DNA from: Lepidurus packardi
Lineage: Eukaryota; Arthropoda; Branchiopoda; Notostraca; Triopsidae
Direction: 5' to 3'
Length of the DNA stretch: 64,000 nucleotides
Assembly: GCA_023053545.1 (NCBI GenBank)
Contig: JAKZAN010000004.1
Location: 124,001-188,000, forward strand
Both the position numbers and the translations under genes were made by a program. How positions within the stretch are numbered: the stretch's first letter is position 1; the number at the start of each line of letters is the position of its first letter. The notes below the pieces were generated by a model. The model saw only the letters and a list, made by a program, of their open reading frames with translations. It did no database searches and was not told the DNA's origin. Shown piece by piece: positions 1-10,084 of this stretch.

Positions 1-534
1 ACCCGAGGACAAAGGAGGTCACTGTAACTTTACAACGTTAGTGTTCATAAACTAACATTACGAATAAACTGAATTCAGACATATGTATGGCGTTTGTCGT
101 TGGGAAATATAGACTTATAGTGCTGCATTTTTCGACACCGACTGAGTTTTCCAAACACTACGATATGGTGTGTTTGAAAAAGTAAGTGCTAGAAAATCCT
201 GCACCAGTGGTCCCAAGGAAAAACACCAATAACAGAACTTAAACATACGTAAATAAAACTTATATGACTTATCCTCAAAAAAATGGAATTACACACGTAG
301 CTGCTAATAAAAAATAACACCACGAACCATAGCAACGAACAGACGACTTAGAAATCACAACAACAGTAAACGTCCATGCGACGAAGAAAGTGCACGGGCT
401 AACCGGACCCTTCCCTTGTTTACCAAAAGCAGCAACTCTCGCATAAGCGGGTTTAGACATGTTTGGGGAGGAGCCTAAGTGACCCGCAAAATCCTTATTT
501 GGCTTCAGGCGAGGTATTGCAAACCGCAGCACAC
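1..534. other. Upstream non-coding stretch, no gene seen
   Basis: AT-rich sequence upstream of the OTU zinc-finger gene. Short open frames here have no recognisable content. Bases about 398-460 contain a motif (AAGCAGCAA followed by a CGCATAAGCGGG-type palindrome) that recurs in inverted orientation near 13.25-13.41 kb, so this may be the terminal part of a repeat or element that begins outside the window. Confidence 0.5.
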
Positions 535-574
535 TATATAAGGCCGCTGCATGTAACGTTTTCTTCTTTCAGTC
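535..574 (+). promoter_or_regulatory. TATA box and initiator of the OTU zinc-finger gene
   Basis: TATATAAG lies at 535-542. A TCAGTC match to the arthropod initiator consensus lies at 569-574, about 35 bases downstream, a plausible core-promoter spacing. The first ATG of the long open frame is at 818, giving an inferred leader of about 250 nt that contains the 17-bp tandem repeats. The motifs are seen directly; the start site is inferred. Confidence 0.55.
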
Positions 575-607
575 CTTCACTTTCTTTCGCTCACTAGTCG
601 GCAAGAA

Positions 608-671
608 GTGTAGTTCCTTATTTAGTGTAGTTTCTTGTTTAGTGTAGTTTCTTGTTTAGTGTAGTTCCTTA
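608..671 (+). repeat. 17-bp tandem repeat in the leader of the OTU gene
   Basis: Three adjacent copies of tttagtgtagtttcttg (621-637, 638-654, 655-671, the last ending ttcctta) follow a partial copy at 608-620. A further copy lies at about 700-716. A second short motif, aacccyggatta, occurs at about 691 and 726. All sit between the inferred start of transcription and the ATG at 818. Confidence 0.8.
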
Positions 672-817
672 TTTTCTGTAGTTCTTCATAACCCCGGATT
701 ACTTATTTAGTGTAGTTATTCTCTTAACCCTGGATTAATTTTTTGAGTAAGGTTTGTTTTTATTTTATTCTGTGTTTCTTCTCTTCTAACAAATTAACTT
801 TTTCATTTCCTTTTAAT

Positions 818-3800
818 ATGGATACATCAAGGGCGCTGTTTTTTGAAAGCTGTCTTCGCGATCTTGAGCATGCAGCTAATTTGCCAGCATCGGTCTACGT
901 TAGCACGTCGACAGAGCGCGTAAACATTTCTAATGAACATTTTGAGAAATTTCGACAAGTATGTTTCTCGAAAAAAAAAGAGTTCATTGCCTACCCTCTA
1001 CCAAACCGTGTGGCAAGGGTGCAGTCATTTCGGTGTTTGAGAATTGACCAAACTGCTTGCCAAACTTTGCCCGAACGTTTTAGCGGAGTTTTAGCTTTGG
1101 AAAGCAAAGGAGATGGGAATTGTTTCTTCAATTCCGCTTCTTTGTCTTTGTTCGGCAACCAAAGTAAGGCCGTTGAGTTGCGCTGCCGAGTTGTAGTCGA
1201 GTTGGCGACTAATTATAAGTTGTACTCCAGAGAGTCAGCCGGATACCTCTCCGAGAAACAAATTACTGCCCTTAACACGTACTCAGGATTCCGTTTCGAC
1301 CGTATTATCTTCACGGGCGATGATGGCACAGCGTGCCCTACAGGTATTCCACCGACGGAAGACTGTTTGAAGTTCTATTCCATGGAACAGACCAAGAATC
1401 TGGAATATTCGAGCATACTTGCATTCCCAGCTTTGGCTAATGTTTGTAAGATAGCCGTGGAGTCGGTTTATCCGAAAGCGGATGGCAGCCTCGCGCGACT
1501 TCATCCCGCGCTTCTTTTAAACGAAACTTTTTCACCAAATGATGTCGTTTCGCCGGAAACTATCCGCATAATGTGGACTGGGGATTTCAGGGGGTGCTCG
1601 AGGTCAAAAAGTGGACGTTTAGTCCCTACACCTAACTGGAATCCCATTCATTTTGTACCTTTGTTAGAGCGCGAGCGTGCGAGTCAATCTCCCGTCCTTT
1701 TGTCAGAGAATTGCTGTAGGCCTACTCTGCCCGTTGTTGATTTTGTAGAAGCTGCATCAGAAATTTTCGATCACCCAGTTGAAGCTGCAAGTGTGGCAGC
1801 ACCTGTAGTTAACTTATGCAGTTCTATGCAAAATAGTAGTACCGCCACTAGTTCAGGGCTTCGCGAGTCGTTCTCCCATGAAAATTCAGGCTCAAGGTTG
1901 GGATTGTCAGTCCCTAAAGCTGTTGTCGCTAAAAATGGAGAGCACGAAGGAAATGTCACAAAAGGCATTTCATCGAATGATAATAAAACACCTCGTGCAA
2001 AGCTAGGCAGAGCAGACTCCCATAATAAGCAAGGGCATGCAAAATTTTCGTGCACGGGATGTGCAACAACGTTTAAAACAAATCAAAATTTGGAGTATCA
2101 CATTAAGAACCAGCGCTGTAAGCTTCAGCTAGAAAAACAAAGCTCTAGTCAAATTCTTCCTGTGGACCAAGGATCTCAAGGCTTTACATGTGAAGACTGT
2201 AAAACTGTTTTTACAAGGAAGAACAATTTGAAGGTACATGTAGAAAAGAAAAGGTGCCATGTGTCTAGATTTCAATGCCTGCAATGTAGTTTGCAATTTA
2301 CTAGAAAAGACCTGCTCACCCGTCATGTAGACGTAGTTCATTCTCTTGTATTAGAAGAAACAAGTACTTTCGAGGAGATCCCCTTAATTGCCCCGGTAGA
2401 CAAGGAGCAGCAGTCTTTAACCGTGGTTTCAGTGGACAAGCAGCAATTGCCTAGCTTAGTCGAGTTAGATCAGTCAGAGCTAATTCATGACCCAGTATTA
2501 CATTCTGCGTCTCAGAGCAGTGGTAGTGATAGCGTTGCCAAAGATTATTCTTTAGACATGATTTCAGGTAACACACAGCAATTGCATACCTTAGTCGAGT
2601 TAGATCAGTCTGAGCCGACTTATGACCCCGTAACAAGTTCTGCGTCTCAGAGCAGTGTTAGTGATGGTAGTGTGTCTGCTGATACCATTAATTGCAGTAC
2701 TTTAGTCACCGATTCTGACGATGAATTCTGTAGCGTTGCTAGAAAAAAGAGAAAGCTCGAACAGCAACCAAGAATAGTTTGCTATTACCCTGGTTGTGAA
2801 GCGAAGCTGTCACGTCTGACGTCTTATGTTGAGCATGCTAACAGTCATGGTTTGTCCTGCAAGCTAGACGAACTCAGTTTTACTGACGAGAACAGTTTCT
2901 TGTCATGGAAAACAGAGATTGAAAGAAGTGCATGTGTTAGTTTTCGTAATAGAAGGGGAGCTCGAAAGTGCACTAGTTACAGTACAACAACCTACGTGTG
3001 CAATCGCTCTTTCTTGTATAAAAATGAGGGTACGGGCAAACGTGCCCTGAAACGACTAAAATCTTGTCGTACAGATGTTTATTGTACCAGCTTTATAATT
3101 GCGCAAGTATGGCACCTTACAAAAAGAATTGATGTTACATGTTGCCTAACTCATGTTGGCCATGATCGTTTACCAGGAAGTTGTCGCCTTCATAAAGAAA
3201 CAGAACAAGAATTACAACAGAAGCTTTTTATCGGAATCCCTAAACGCAAAATTGTTGAGAGTTGTATGGCAGAAACCATCATCGGTGATGGACTTTCTAG
3301 GGATCAGGCCGTTACCATGAAAGATCTGCATAACTTAGCTCAGAAAAACCCGAGTGTCTTCCGGAAACATTTGTTTGCTAGAAAAGAAAAGTTTGCTAGA
3401 AAAACTAAACCGCTTGCTCTTTCCATCGCAAACATTCGCAAAGACTGCTACGCGATTCTTAATGCGTTAACAACTGATCCTCGAAACATCTCCGATTTGG
3501 AGGCTGCTATGGCTACAGCAAGATTTATTAACAGTAGACCACCAGAGGAAAAGATTTTAAAAGAGACGTTCGAAAAATTAACTGACGTCCGTTCTAATGC
3601 CCAATTTATACCTCAAAGAGAATTTCATAGGACGCGCAAGCCGTACAGTAACAAACCATCGAATGCCTTTCAGAGACATGGATCTCAGGATCATCCTGCC
3701 GACGTTTTAGATGACATCGTACCGCAACTCTGCGCTGGTTGCAACAAACGAAATGATCCCGATGACGACCTTGCTGATGATATTACTTGGGTTTGTTGCA

Positions 3801-3973
3801 GTGTGTGCAAATCTTGGTTTCATATAACTTGCGCTCACAAGCAGCAGCCAGATTTATGCCTAAATGATATACCAATGGACGACTTACATGACATTCAGTA
3901 CCTATGCCTTGTCTGTGTTAATGAAAGGGATAATGTAGTATTGCTTTGCATTTCGCAAAGCAATACTAATTAG
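818..3973 (+). CDS. OTU-like protease / C2H2 zinc-finger / PHD protein, probably element-derived
   Basis: Single-exon gene of 1051 codons. The frame is open upstream to 743, but the first ATG is at 818 and is taken as the start. Residues about 90-285 look like an OTU cysteine-protease fold: DGNC at 99-102 supplies the Cys and NWNPIH ending at 278 supplies the His. Three C2H2 fingers follow at about 410-435, 455-481 and 484-508, then two copies of an acidic repeat (QQLxxLVELDQSE...). A fourth finger lies at about 655-676. A Cys/His-rich block at about 715-790, with THVGHDRLPGS, resembles the FLYWCH/WRKY-GCM1-type DNA-binding modules of MULE-like transposase proteins. A C4HC3 PHD finger lies at about 970-1035. 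No DDE transposase, Rep/helicase or reverse transcriptase is present. OTU-plus-zinc-finger proteins occur in invertebrate mobile elements, so I infer an element-borne or domesticated gene. Its function is unknown. Confidence 0.8.
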   Translation: MDTSRALFFESCLRDLEHAANLPASVYVSTSTERVNISNEHFEKFRQVCFSKKKEFIAYPLPNRVARVQSFRCLRIDQTACQTLPERFSGVLALESKGDGNCFFNSASLSLFGNQSKAVELRCRVVVELATNYKLYSRESAGYLSEKQITALNTYSGFRFDRIIFTGDDGTACPTGIPPTEDCLKFYSMEQTKNLEYSSILAFPALANVCKIAVESVYPKADGSLARLHPALLLNETFSPNDVVSPETIRIMWTGDFRGCSRSKSGRLVPTPNWNPIHFVPLLERERASQSPVLLSENCCRPTLPVVDFVEAASEIFDHPVEAASVAAPVVNLCSSMQNSSTATSSGLRESFSHENSGSRLGLSVPKAVVAKNGEHEGNVTKGISSNDNKTPRAKLGRADSHNKQGHAKFSCTGCATTFKTNQNLEYHIKNQRCKLQLEKQSSSQILPVDQGSQGFTCEDCKTVFTRKNNLKVHVEKKRCHVSRFQCLQCSLQFTRKDLLTRHVDVVHSLVLEETSTFEEIPLIAPVDKEQQSLTVVSVDKQQLPSLVELDQSELIHDPVLHSASQSSGSDSVAKDYSLDMISGNTQQLHTLVELDQSEPTYDPVTSSASQSSVSDGSVSADTINCSTLVTDSDDEFCSVARKKRKLEQQPRIVCYYPGCEAKLSRLTSYVEHANSHGLSCKLDELSFTDENSFLSWKTEIERSACVSFRNRRGARKCTSYSTTTYVCNRSFLYKNEGTGKRALKRLKSCRTDVYCTSFIIAQVWHLTKRIDVTCCLTHVGHDRLPGSCRLHKETEQELQQKLFIGIPKRKIVESCMAETIIGDGLSRDQAVTMKDLHNLAQKNPSVFRKHLFARKEKFARKTKPLALSIANIRKDCYAILNALTTDPRNISDLEAAMATARFINSRPPEEKILKETFEKLTDVRSNAQFIPQREFHRTRKPYSNKPSNAFQRHGSQDHPADVLDDIVPQLCAGCNKRNDPDDDLADDITWVCCSVCKSWFHITCAHKQQPDLCLNDIPMDDLHDIQYLCLVCVNERDNVVLLCISQSNTN
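3938..3966 (+). repeat. 12-bp perfect hairpin at the end of the OTU gene
   Basis: The stem GTATTGCTTTGC (3938-3949) pairs perfectly with 3955-3966 across a 5-nt loop. It overlaps the last codons of the reading frame, five bases before the TAG at 3971. It may act in the mRNA 3' end or be a structural DNA feature. Confidence 0.75.
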
Positions 3974-4059
3974 CAATAGCAATTTTTTGATTGACTTCGC
4001 ATTTTATTGCCGTATTCATGTCAATAAGTGTCAAGGTAGTCAAAGGTGGTTTGGGAGTT

Positions 4060-4230
4060 TTACTCGCAGGGTGCAGCTATGTGCAGCAAAGTTGTGATTT
4101 TTAGTTTCCACGAAGTCTGATAGTCTTACTCGCAGAACGCAGCTATATGCAGCAAAGTTGTGATTCGTGTTTCCAAATAATCTGCGAGTTATACATCAGC
4201 AATTATATTCAGCAAAGTTGTGATTTAAGT
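4060..4230 (+). repeat. ~60-66 bp tandem repeat downstream of the OTU gene
   Basis: The core cagcaaagttgtgatt occurs at about 4084, 4150 and 4210 (spacing 66 and 60). The first two copies are preceded by actcgcag..gcagctat. A shorter tggttgtgaattg-type repeat follows at 4246-4300. No coding potential is seen. Confidence 0.75.
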
Positions 4231-4300
4231 TTTCAAGCTGAATTGTATTTATGATTGTGAATTCGATGTATGGTTGTGAATTGAGTTTATGGGTGTGAAG

Positions 4301-4974
4301 GTAAAAAGGGGTACCACACACCGTGACACGACTGAGATGTATTGGAATATTAATATCAGTACACTCGGTAACCGTGTCATCGCTGAGTGGGACCCGCAAG
4401 CACTTCGAATTGTTGTGAATTCCATTTCATTGTGTTGTGTTTTGAAATTTGATTTTTTTTAGAACATTGCAGAAATATACAATTAAACAAGAAAAATATT
4501 TTTTTTATTTTACAAAGTAATTTTTATTTTTTCAGGCATATTTTAATAGGCATTATGCGGTCACAGCATTATTACAGCGGCCACGGAAGTGTGCATAACA
4601 AAAAAGGTAACCAGAAGCAACTACTGTACATACAAAAAAGCTTAATAACTGACATGTCAGCACTCTTTTCAACTTATCCATGACACAACGCCATCAGTGG
4701 GGCAGATTAACTTTTTTTCTTTTTCAGTTCCCAAATGCTAAGTCCCTTATTATTATGAACGAACTTTTCTCCTCGCCCTAATTCGAAGTCCTTTTTCTTT
4801 TTACTCCATCAAAGTACCTTTCTGACTTTTCTCTTCGTCCAGATAACCACGAGTCGTACCTTTTCCTTTTGTCAATTGGATTGGAACCTTAACAACTGTA
4901 GGAACACTTTCTTACAACTTCGATTTGTTTCTATGAATAAAAAATGTTTATAAGAAAAAAAAAGACACTAAAAA
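4301..4974. other. Non-coding AT-rich spacer
   Basis: AT-rich sequence between the tandem repeats and the direct repeat. No gene, RNA or clear terminal repeat is recognised. Confidence 0.4.
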
Positions 4975-6215
4975 CCGCAAGAACTTAAATATAAATTCAA
5001 CCAATGCTTAAAAAGTGCTTACTTTCTTCCTTGCTGGATTTGGACTGAATAAGGAGCTTCTAAAGTTGGCAACTTAGATTGGGCTGCTCGAACTGCTCTT
5101 GTCTTACCTTCCCACGCTCTATAGGTCCGCTTAAACAAAAAACTCATAACTCCCGATGGATTTTTTGACAGGAAGGTTAGCAACGTCTGCAAAATCTTTT
5201 CTGATCATTTTAACGGCTTTCCTTACTTTTTCTATTGCCCACACCCAATAACAGCGAAATGAAGCGTGAAATTTAGCGAAAACTAAAAGAATTAATAAAG
5301 GAAACTCTAAAGATCGCAAAAACTAAATACAACTTTGTAGACTGCTAGGTGGTTGCCTATAGTCGCTCCGGGTTTAGGCTTTTAGGCAAAAAGTCAGTAC
5401 TGCTCACCGTGTACTCCCTTCCTGTCTTCTCTTCCCACGGCACGTAGGCTACACAATCTTTTCTGCTTTTTCCAGAATCTTCCTTACTTTTGCTATTGCC
5501 CCGCACCCACTACTTGTTTTTAGGCTTTTCTACCTCAAACTTTGTCTTCCAAATTTGGCTTATATGAAGAATTTGCCATGCGGTTTAATAGTGTTGATAG
5601 AAGAAGACACTACATAGCTGATGGGCTATGTGTCTTTTCTGTTTGCTGTTTTAAAAAAATGCTATCAAATAAATAAGAACTGATACAAATAAGAATAAGA
5701 ATTGTAAGAACCGGTACTGATAAAGAAGCTATATACAAAGATAACTACTTATATACAATATATGCTACTGTAATAACTAATACGAAGATAACTTACGCCA
5801 AATCAACTGGTCATAAACTTAAGCTATGAAAAAAATTTGCTTCAGCAACACCGGTTCCAGAATTCCCTAATCGGAAATTCTAAGTTGCCCTCTTTGGACC
5901 CCTTATGAGTTGTCTTCTATGTTGACTTTCTTATTGTGTTCCTTTATACTTATTCCTTAGAAGGGCCTATTGACTTAACTTGGCTAGCACTTCCTAGACT
6001 TTTCGTAGAACAGCCTCCAATACCCTATATAGGAGATTATCTCTTGCGGATATATAAAGTGGAATCAGCATAGGCAAAAGATGTAATTCTTCGCCAGCGC
6101 TCACGCAATCTACGCAAGCTCTTGTAAAAGTAGCCAAGTAAAACAAGTTCCTTTAACTATAATCTAAAAAGCCCAACACTTTCATTGTCTTTTCATTTTA
6201 ATTCTTGCGATCAAA
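4975..6215 (+). repeat. Diverged ~1.1-1.2 kb direct repeat, copy A
   Basis: Shares ordered blocks with copy B at 10085-11170: the cctgtcttytcttcccacg block (5404-5440 against 10170-10208), the aactcccgat..gacaggaag block (5146-5172 against 10239-10265), and the block near its end with acagcctccaat, a GGATATATAAA or GGATATAAA TATA-like motif and aaaacaagttcctttaact. Copy A also duplicates one segment internally (5090-5260 and 5400-5600). The TATA-like motif would fit a retroelement LTR, but no gag or pol lies between the copies, so the class is unresolved. Confidence 0.6.
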
Positions 6216-6749
6216 ATAAATGTCCTTCACTTTTGCTTCTTTCGTTCTTCACGACCTTCCCATACCAATACCGCGAAAATAGGGGGTGGAGGATACTTGG
6301 AAGACTTTTGACCGACTTCTGCAAACAATCTACGTCTATTCTCTCTGTCGTGTCAATAAACGGCGAAAACGGACCACATTTCGAGTTTTTATTTCAGAGT
6401 GGTAAATATTTTGAGAATTTTACTCACTTCTGTTGGGTTTTCATCTGTACTTCTTTTTGGTGGGCCATTTCAAATCCAAACTGGGCTCATTTATTCTAGT
6501 TTTTTTCCAAATGAAGTCCAAATAAAGGTGAAAAAGACGCCCAATCCTTCTCCATGAGTTCAATAAACATCTCGTTGCGAACCTGAATTAAATTTTAGCC
6601 ATCGATTAAGCTTTCCAATTCTTGAGATTGTTTCAAGTTCTAAGAACATTGGTTAATTTCCATTAAACCCCGTGTAGACACCCTAATTCTCATTAACTGA
6701 AGCGCAAGTTGACAAATAAGCACATTTCGCAAACCTCGGAAAAAGTTGT
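6216..6749. other. Spacer between repeat copy A and the hAT element
   Basis: No recognisable gene. An open frame at 6185-6499 is low-complexity, Phe/Ser-rich and straddles the repeat edge; it is not credible as a gene. The last bases form one side of the hAT target site. Confidence 0.4.
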
Positions 6750-6775
6750 ACCCAGGTCAGCCCCGTACCGTGACA
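6750..6775 (+). repeat. hAT left target-site duplication and inverted terminus
   Basis: The 8-bp target duplication acccaggt occupies 6750-6757. The element starts at 6758 with CAGCCCCGTACCGT, the partner of the right end (one mismatch in 14). Runs of G followed by CCAGACT lie inside this terminus, as they do at the right end. Confidence 0.92.
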
Positions 6776-7120
6776 CCTTTTGAAGGGGGGGCCCAGACTC
6801 TTATTAAGGGGGCCAGTAATTCTCGTGTAATAAATGAATACTTGTTGAAATGTTCAAATTTCGAATGATCAAGAAAAACAAAATAGACCTTTTATCTCGA
6901 CATTATTTTGCGGCATTATTGCCTATATGAAATGATTTTCGCACATTTTTCCGAAACAAAGACAAAAACCAATTATTATGTTTGCACGATGGACAATTGA
7001 ACATGGAGTACAGACAGTCAGACAGATTTGCTATAACAAAGGAAGAATGCAGTAGTATAGAAATAACACAACAATTACATACAGAAGTAAGAAATTGTAT
7101 GCGTAAGATATTAACGTGAC

Positions 7121-9455
7121 TCAAAATAACTGCAATCGACGATTTTTCATTTCATTAAACCGTCGAAGAAAGTCATCAGATTTGATGTTATTAGTGATGT
7201 CACTTTCAAACGAGAGCAATACAAGGTTGGCTTTACGAGAATGGGTCATAGATGCACGAAAGGGAGTTAGAACACGAGATAAAGTACTGAAACTCGCCTC
7301 ACATGTGGCAGTTGAAGCACCAAGTGTCAGTGCGGAAGCTGCAAGACGATACACAGATGGAAATGCCTCTCGGTAGGAGTACAGTTCTTCCACTAACTGA
7401 TGAACGTTTGTTACAGTACTGGTCCTCTTCAATAGGAATATCTTCGCAGTTTCAAATTCATGTTGGGTTTTGTTTAGGTCCACGCCACGCAAATTCGCTA
7501 ATGTCTTTAGCTCCTCAATATTCAAAAAGTTTGGGTGATTTGTCTTTAAACATGCCAGAGACTTGTAAAGGTTTCTGTTAGTGACACTGAAGCGGTTTGT
7601 TAGTTCCAGCAGAGTCCTGTCAACGACTTCGTAATACATTTGGCGATATGCGTATCTGATAGACAAGTCCTGGTGTTCTGGCTATCCCACAGATTCCAAC
7701 ACAACTAAATTCTTTAATTGTGAGTTCATCTGAGTTCGTCTTCTTTTCGGTCTCTGTTCCATATCAACATGACCTTCAAATTTCTCAAAAAGAACTTGGA
7801 ATTTCTCTTCATTACGGAGGCTGCGAATGCGCTCTATGACGGCATCCATGACATCACATGCAGATGAAAGATCCATTGCTTCACCCTGCAAGCTATTGTT
7901 GGCTGGTTCAAGGATGGTCAGCAATGAGAGAACCATGTGTGCAATGAACTGAAACTCCACTGCATTGACTCGATGCAAGAGTCCAGTTGCTTCCAATTGA
8001 ATATCAATGGAAAAGTGAGAATCTCTATTAGAGCAGAGTTCAAGCAAATCCACAACTGTATCATAATTTGTTGTTATTGCCTGAGTCGTCTGCAGGTGTC
8101 CTGTCCAACGATGTTCCATGAGCCGCTTCAATTTATCGCCTTGATACATGGCCGCCACATTAGGCTTTGAGAAAAATGCATATAAGTTTCTGCATATGTC
8201 GAAGAAGTCCTGCAGTTTTTTTGCACTCAGAAATAGCACACACAACAACGAAATGCAATTTGTGGTTGAAGCAATGGATATACGGAATTTCGTTTTGTAG
8301 ACGCTTCTGAAGCAAGGCTTGCACCCCACCATGCTGTCCAGACATAACGGCGGCTCCGTCATAGCATTGGGAAATGATATTTTTAGGATCCAACTGAGCC
8401 TCTTTTAAAGTTACCAAAATTACATCTGTGAAGGCCTCGGCATTGAGAGCAATTGTACGGGAAATGCAGATTAAGTGCTCCTGAGGTTGTCCTGCTGAGA
8501 CAAATCTTATAGCAATCGACACATTGTCAGTCCCTGTTCGATCTTTCGTACCATCCACCTTCAGTGTAAAATATTCGACATCCGCAGAATTGCACTTCTT
8601 TACAATTGACTCTTTCACTATTGATGCCATTAACGCGATAATTTCATTTTGAATTCCAGGGGATGTGTACTTGGCAATTTTGGGAATTGTTTTAATGATT
8701 CGAGCCAGATCAGGATTTTTCTTAACAGTGTATTCGAAGAGACGTAAAAAGAGACCACTTGGAAGTTTCTCATCCTCATCAATGTCATTTCTACTGAAAC
8801 TGTCACCACGAAAGGCTAATTCATTTGTCACAAGAAACTTCACAATGTCAACAAGTGCGTCGACATAATAGCGGTTGTTCTTGAGTTGTGTTTCATTAAT
8901 CAAATGGCAAACTTCCTCACCTCTTTCACATCGCAGCTGCCTCTCCTTCCAGTGTTCCATGGCATGGATATGGTCAGCAGAAGATTCATGCTTTTGAAAA
9001 CGTTTCCCCTTTTCTAAAGCCGATTTCCAATTTCGGAATCCACCAGTTCTGAAAACACTTTCTCCAGCAGAGCCGGGCAATGAGAATTTTCGACAGCAAA
9101 AGCAGAACACTGCATCTTTCTCAATAGAGTACTCCAAATATGGTCTTCCACCATACCACGCAGAAGAAAATGAGCGTTCCCTTGAACCAAACTGAGTCTT
9201 TGGGAAATTTACAGCAGTTGGCTGGCGCGGCATGTCGTCCCCCAAATCAGATTTAGAAGTAGTGGCGCAGGTTGGTTGTATAGTAGCAGGGATGGATGTA
9301 GTAGCACAGATTGATGACATAGTAGCAGGAATGGATGTAGTATCACAGATTGATGACATAGTAGCAGGGATAGTATCACTAGGTGAAGTGACTGAAGTCA
9401 CAGAATTCTTCGGAATGACTTGGAAGAAATTCATGATGTTCTTGTGTGTCGACAT
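7121..9455 (-). pseudogene. hAT transposase, ZMYM1-like, broken by one frameshift and one stop
   Basis: ATG at 9455. The N-terminus has a Ser/Thr-rich tandem repeat (residues ~30-60), then a TTF-type zinc finger with FCFCCRKFS. The catalytic core includes VDGTKD (first Asp) and QCYDGAAVMSG (second Asp). The C-terminal hATC dimerisation region has STATCEASFSTLSR with the expected Glu. The frame shifts within a run of seven A residues (plus-strand T at 8216-8222); six would keep the frame. An in-frame TAG at 7684-7682 separates the middle from the hATC part. Otherwise all three parts are continuous and uneroded, so the lesions are recent, or are sequencing errors in the case of the homopolymer. 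Confidence 0.9.
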
Positions 9456-9567
9456 GTTTTAATACAATCAAAAGAATGTCACAAGGTAGGACCAATTACA
9501 ATGTCACTATGCATGTAATGCTCATCACACACACACACATAATAGACTGTAACAGCACTTTCATTCA

Positions 9568-9703
9568 CTCTCACCCCCCACCTACGCTACATCCCGTCTT
9601 GCTCTCTACCAGTGAGGCAGACAGAAAGTTATTCCTTCTCTCTCACCCACCCCACCTACGCTACATCCCGTCTTGCTCTCTACCAGTGGGGCAGACAGAA
9701 AGT
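9568..9703 (+). repeat. 74-bp tandem duplication inside the hAT 5' region
   Basis: Two nearly identical copies containing cctacgctacatcccgtc and accagtgrggcagacagaaa, offset by 74 bp. They lie upstream of the transposase ATG, between the gene and the right terminus. A short (CA)n run is at about 9528-9539. Confidence 0.8.
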
Positions 9704-9900
9704 TGTTATGCAACACCCCATAGGTCAGTTGTTCTGTATACATTGTGCCTACTACTGGATTATATATGGTATATATGAATAAATATGATTCCTTATTTCA
9801 TTTTCATCTTGCAATAAAACCATTAATTCTTCTTCATATCCATTTTTTTACTTGGGGGGGCCAGACTTGCGTTTGGGGGGGCCGGGCCCTCTTGGGCCCC

Positions 9901-9926
9901 CCCGACGGTACGGGCCTGACCCAGGT
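9901..9926 (+). repeat. hAT right inverted terminus and target-site duplication
   Basis: On the minus strand the end reads CAGGCCCGTACCGT, the partner of the left terminus. The element ends at 9918 and the octamer acccaggt follows at 9919-9926, identical to 6750-6757. Confidence 0.92.
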
Positions 9927-10084
9927 AGACTACGTTTGAAAAAATAAATACTGTGGTAGTAGGATGAGTCACGTACGAGAGCTAGAGAAGGCAAGTCGTG
10001 TACCAGAGTGCGAACAGTAAAGTCGAGTTTTTACTTTTGATCCGTGATTACTTTAACCCTGTGTAACGAGTGAATTTGCTTGCC

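Larger units (their letters stand above)
6758..9918 (-). mobile_element. hAT-superfamily DNA transposon (ZMYM1-like), 3161 bp, full length
   Basis: The element is bounded by matching inverted ends (CAGSCCCGTACCGT) and flanked on both sides by the identical octamer acccaggt. Duplication of 8 bp is the hallmark of hAT insertion. It contains one transposase gene on the minus strand with hAT family motifs. It sits between two related direct repeats and is therefore nested in older repetitive DNA. The intact target duplication indicates a fairly recent insertion. The transposase has two lesions, so this copy is probably non-autonomous unless the reads are wrong; its ends look suitable for mobilisation by another copy. 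Confidence 0.93.

Noticed and set aside
743..817. N-terminal extension of the OTU protein
   Set aside because: The open frame extends upstream only through a TTG codon; the first ATG is at 818.
3938..3971. Helitron 3' end (hairpin followed by CTRRT then T)
   Set aside because: The hairpin directly abuts CTAAT instead of lying about 10 nt upstream, and no Rep/helicase is present; kept only as a weak idea.
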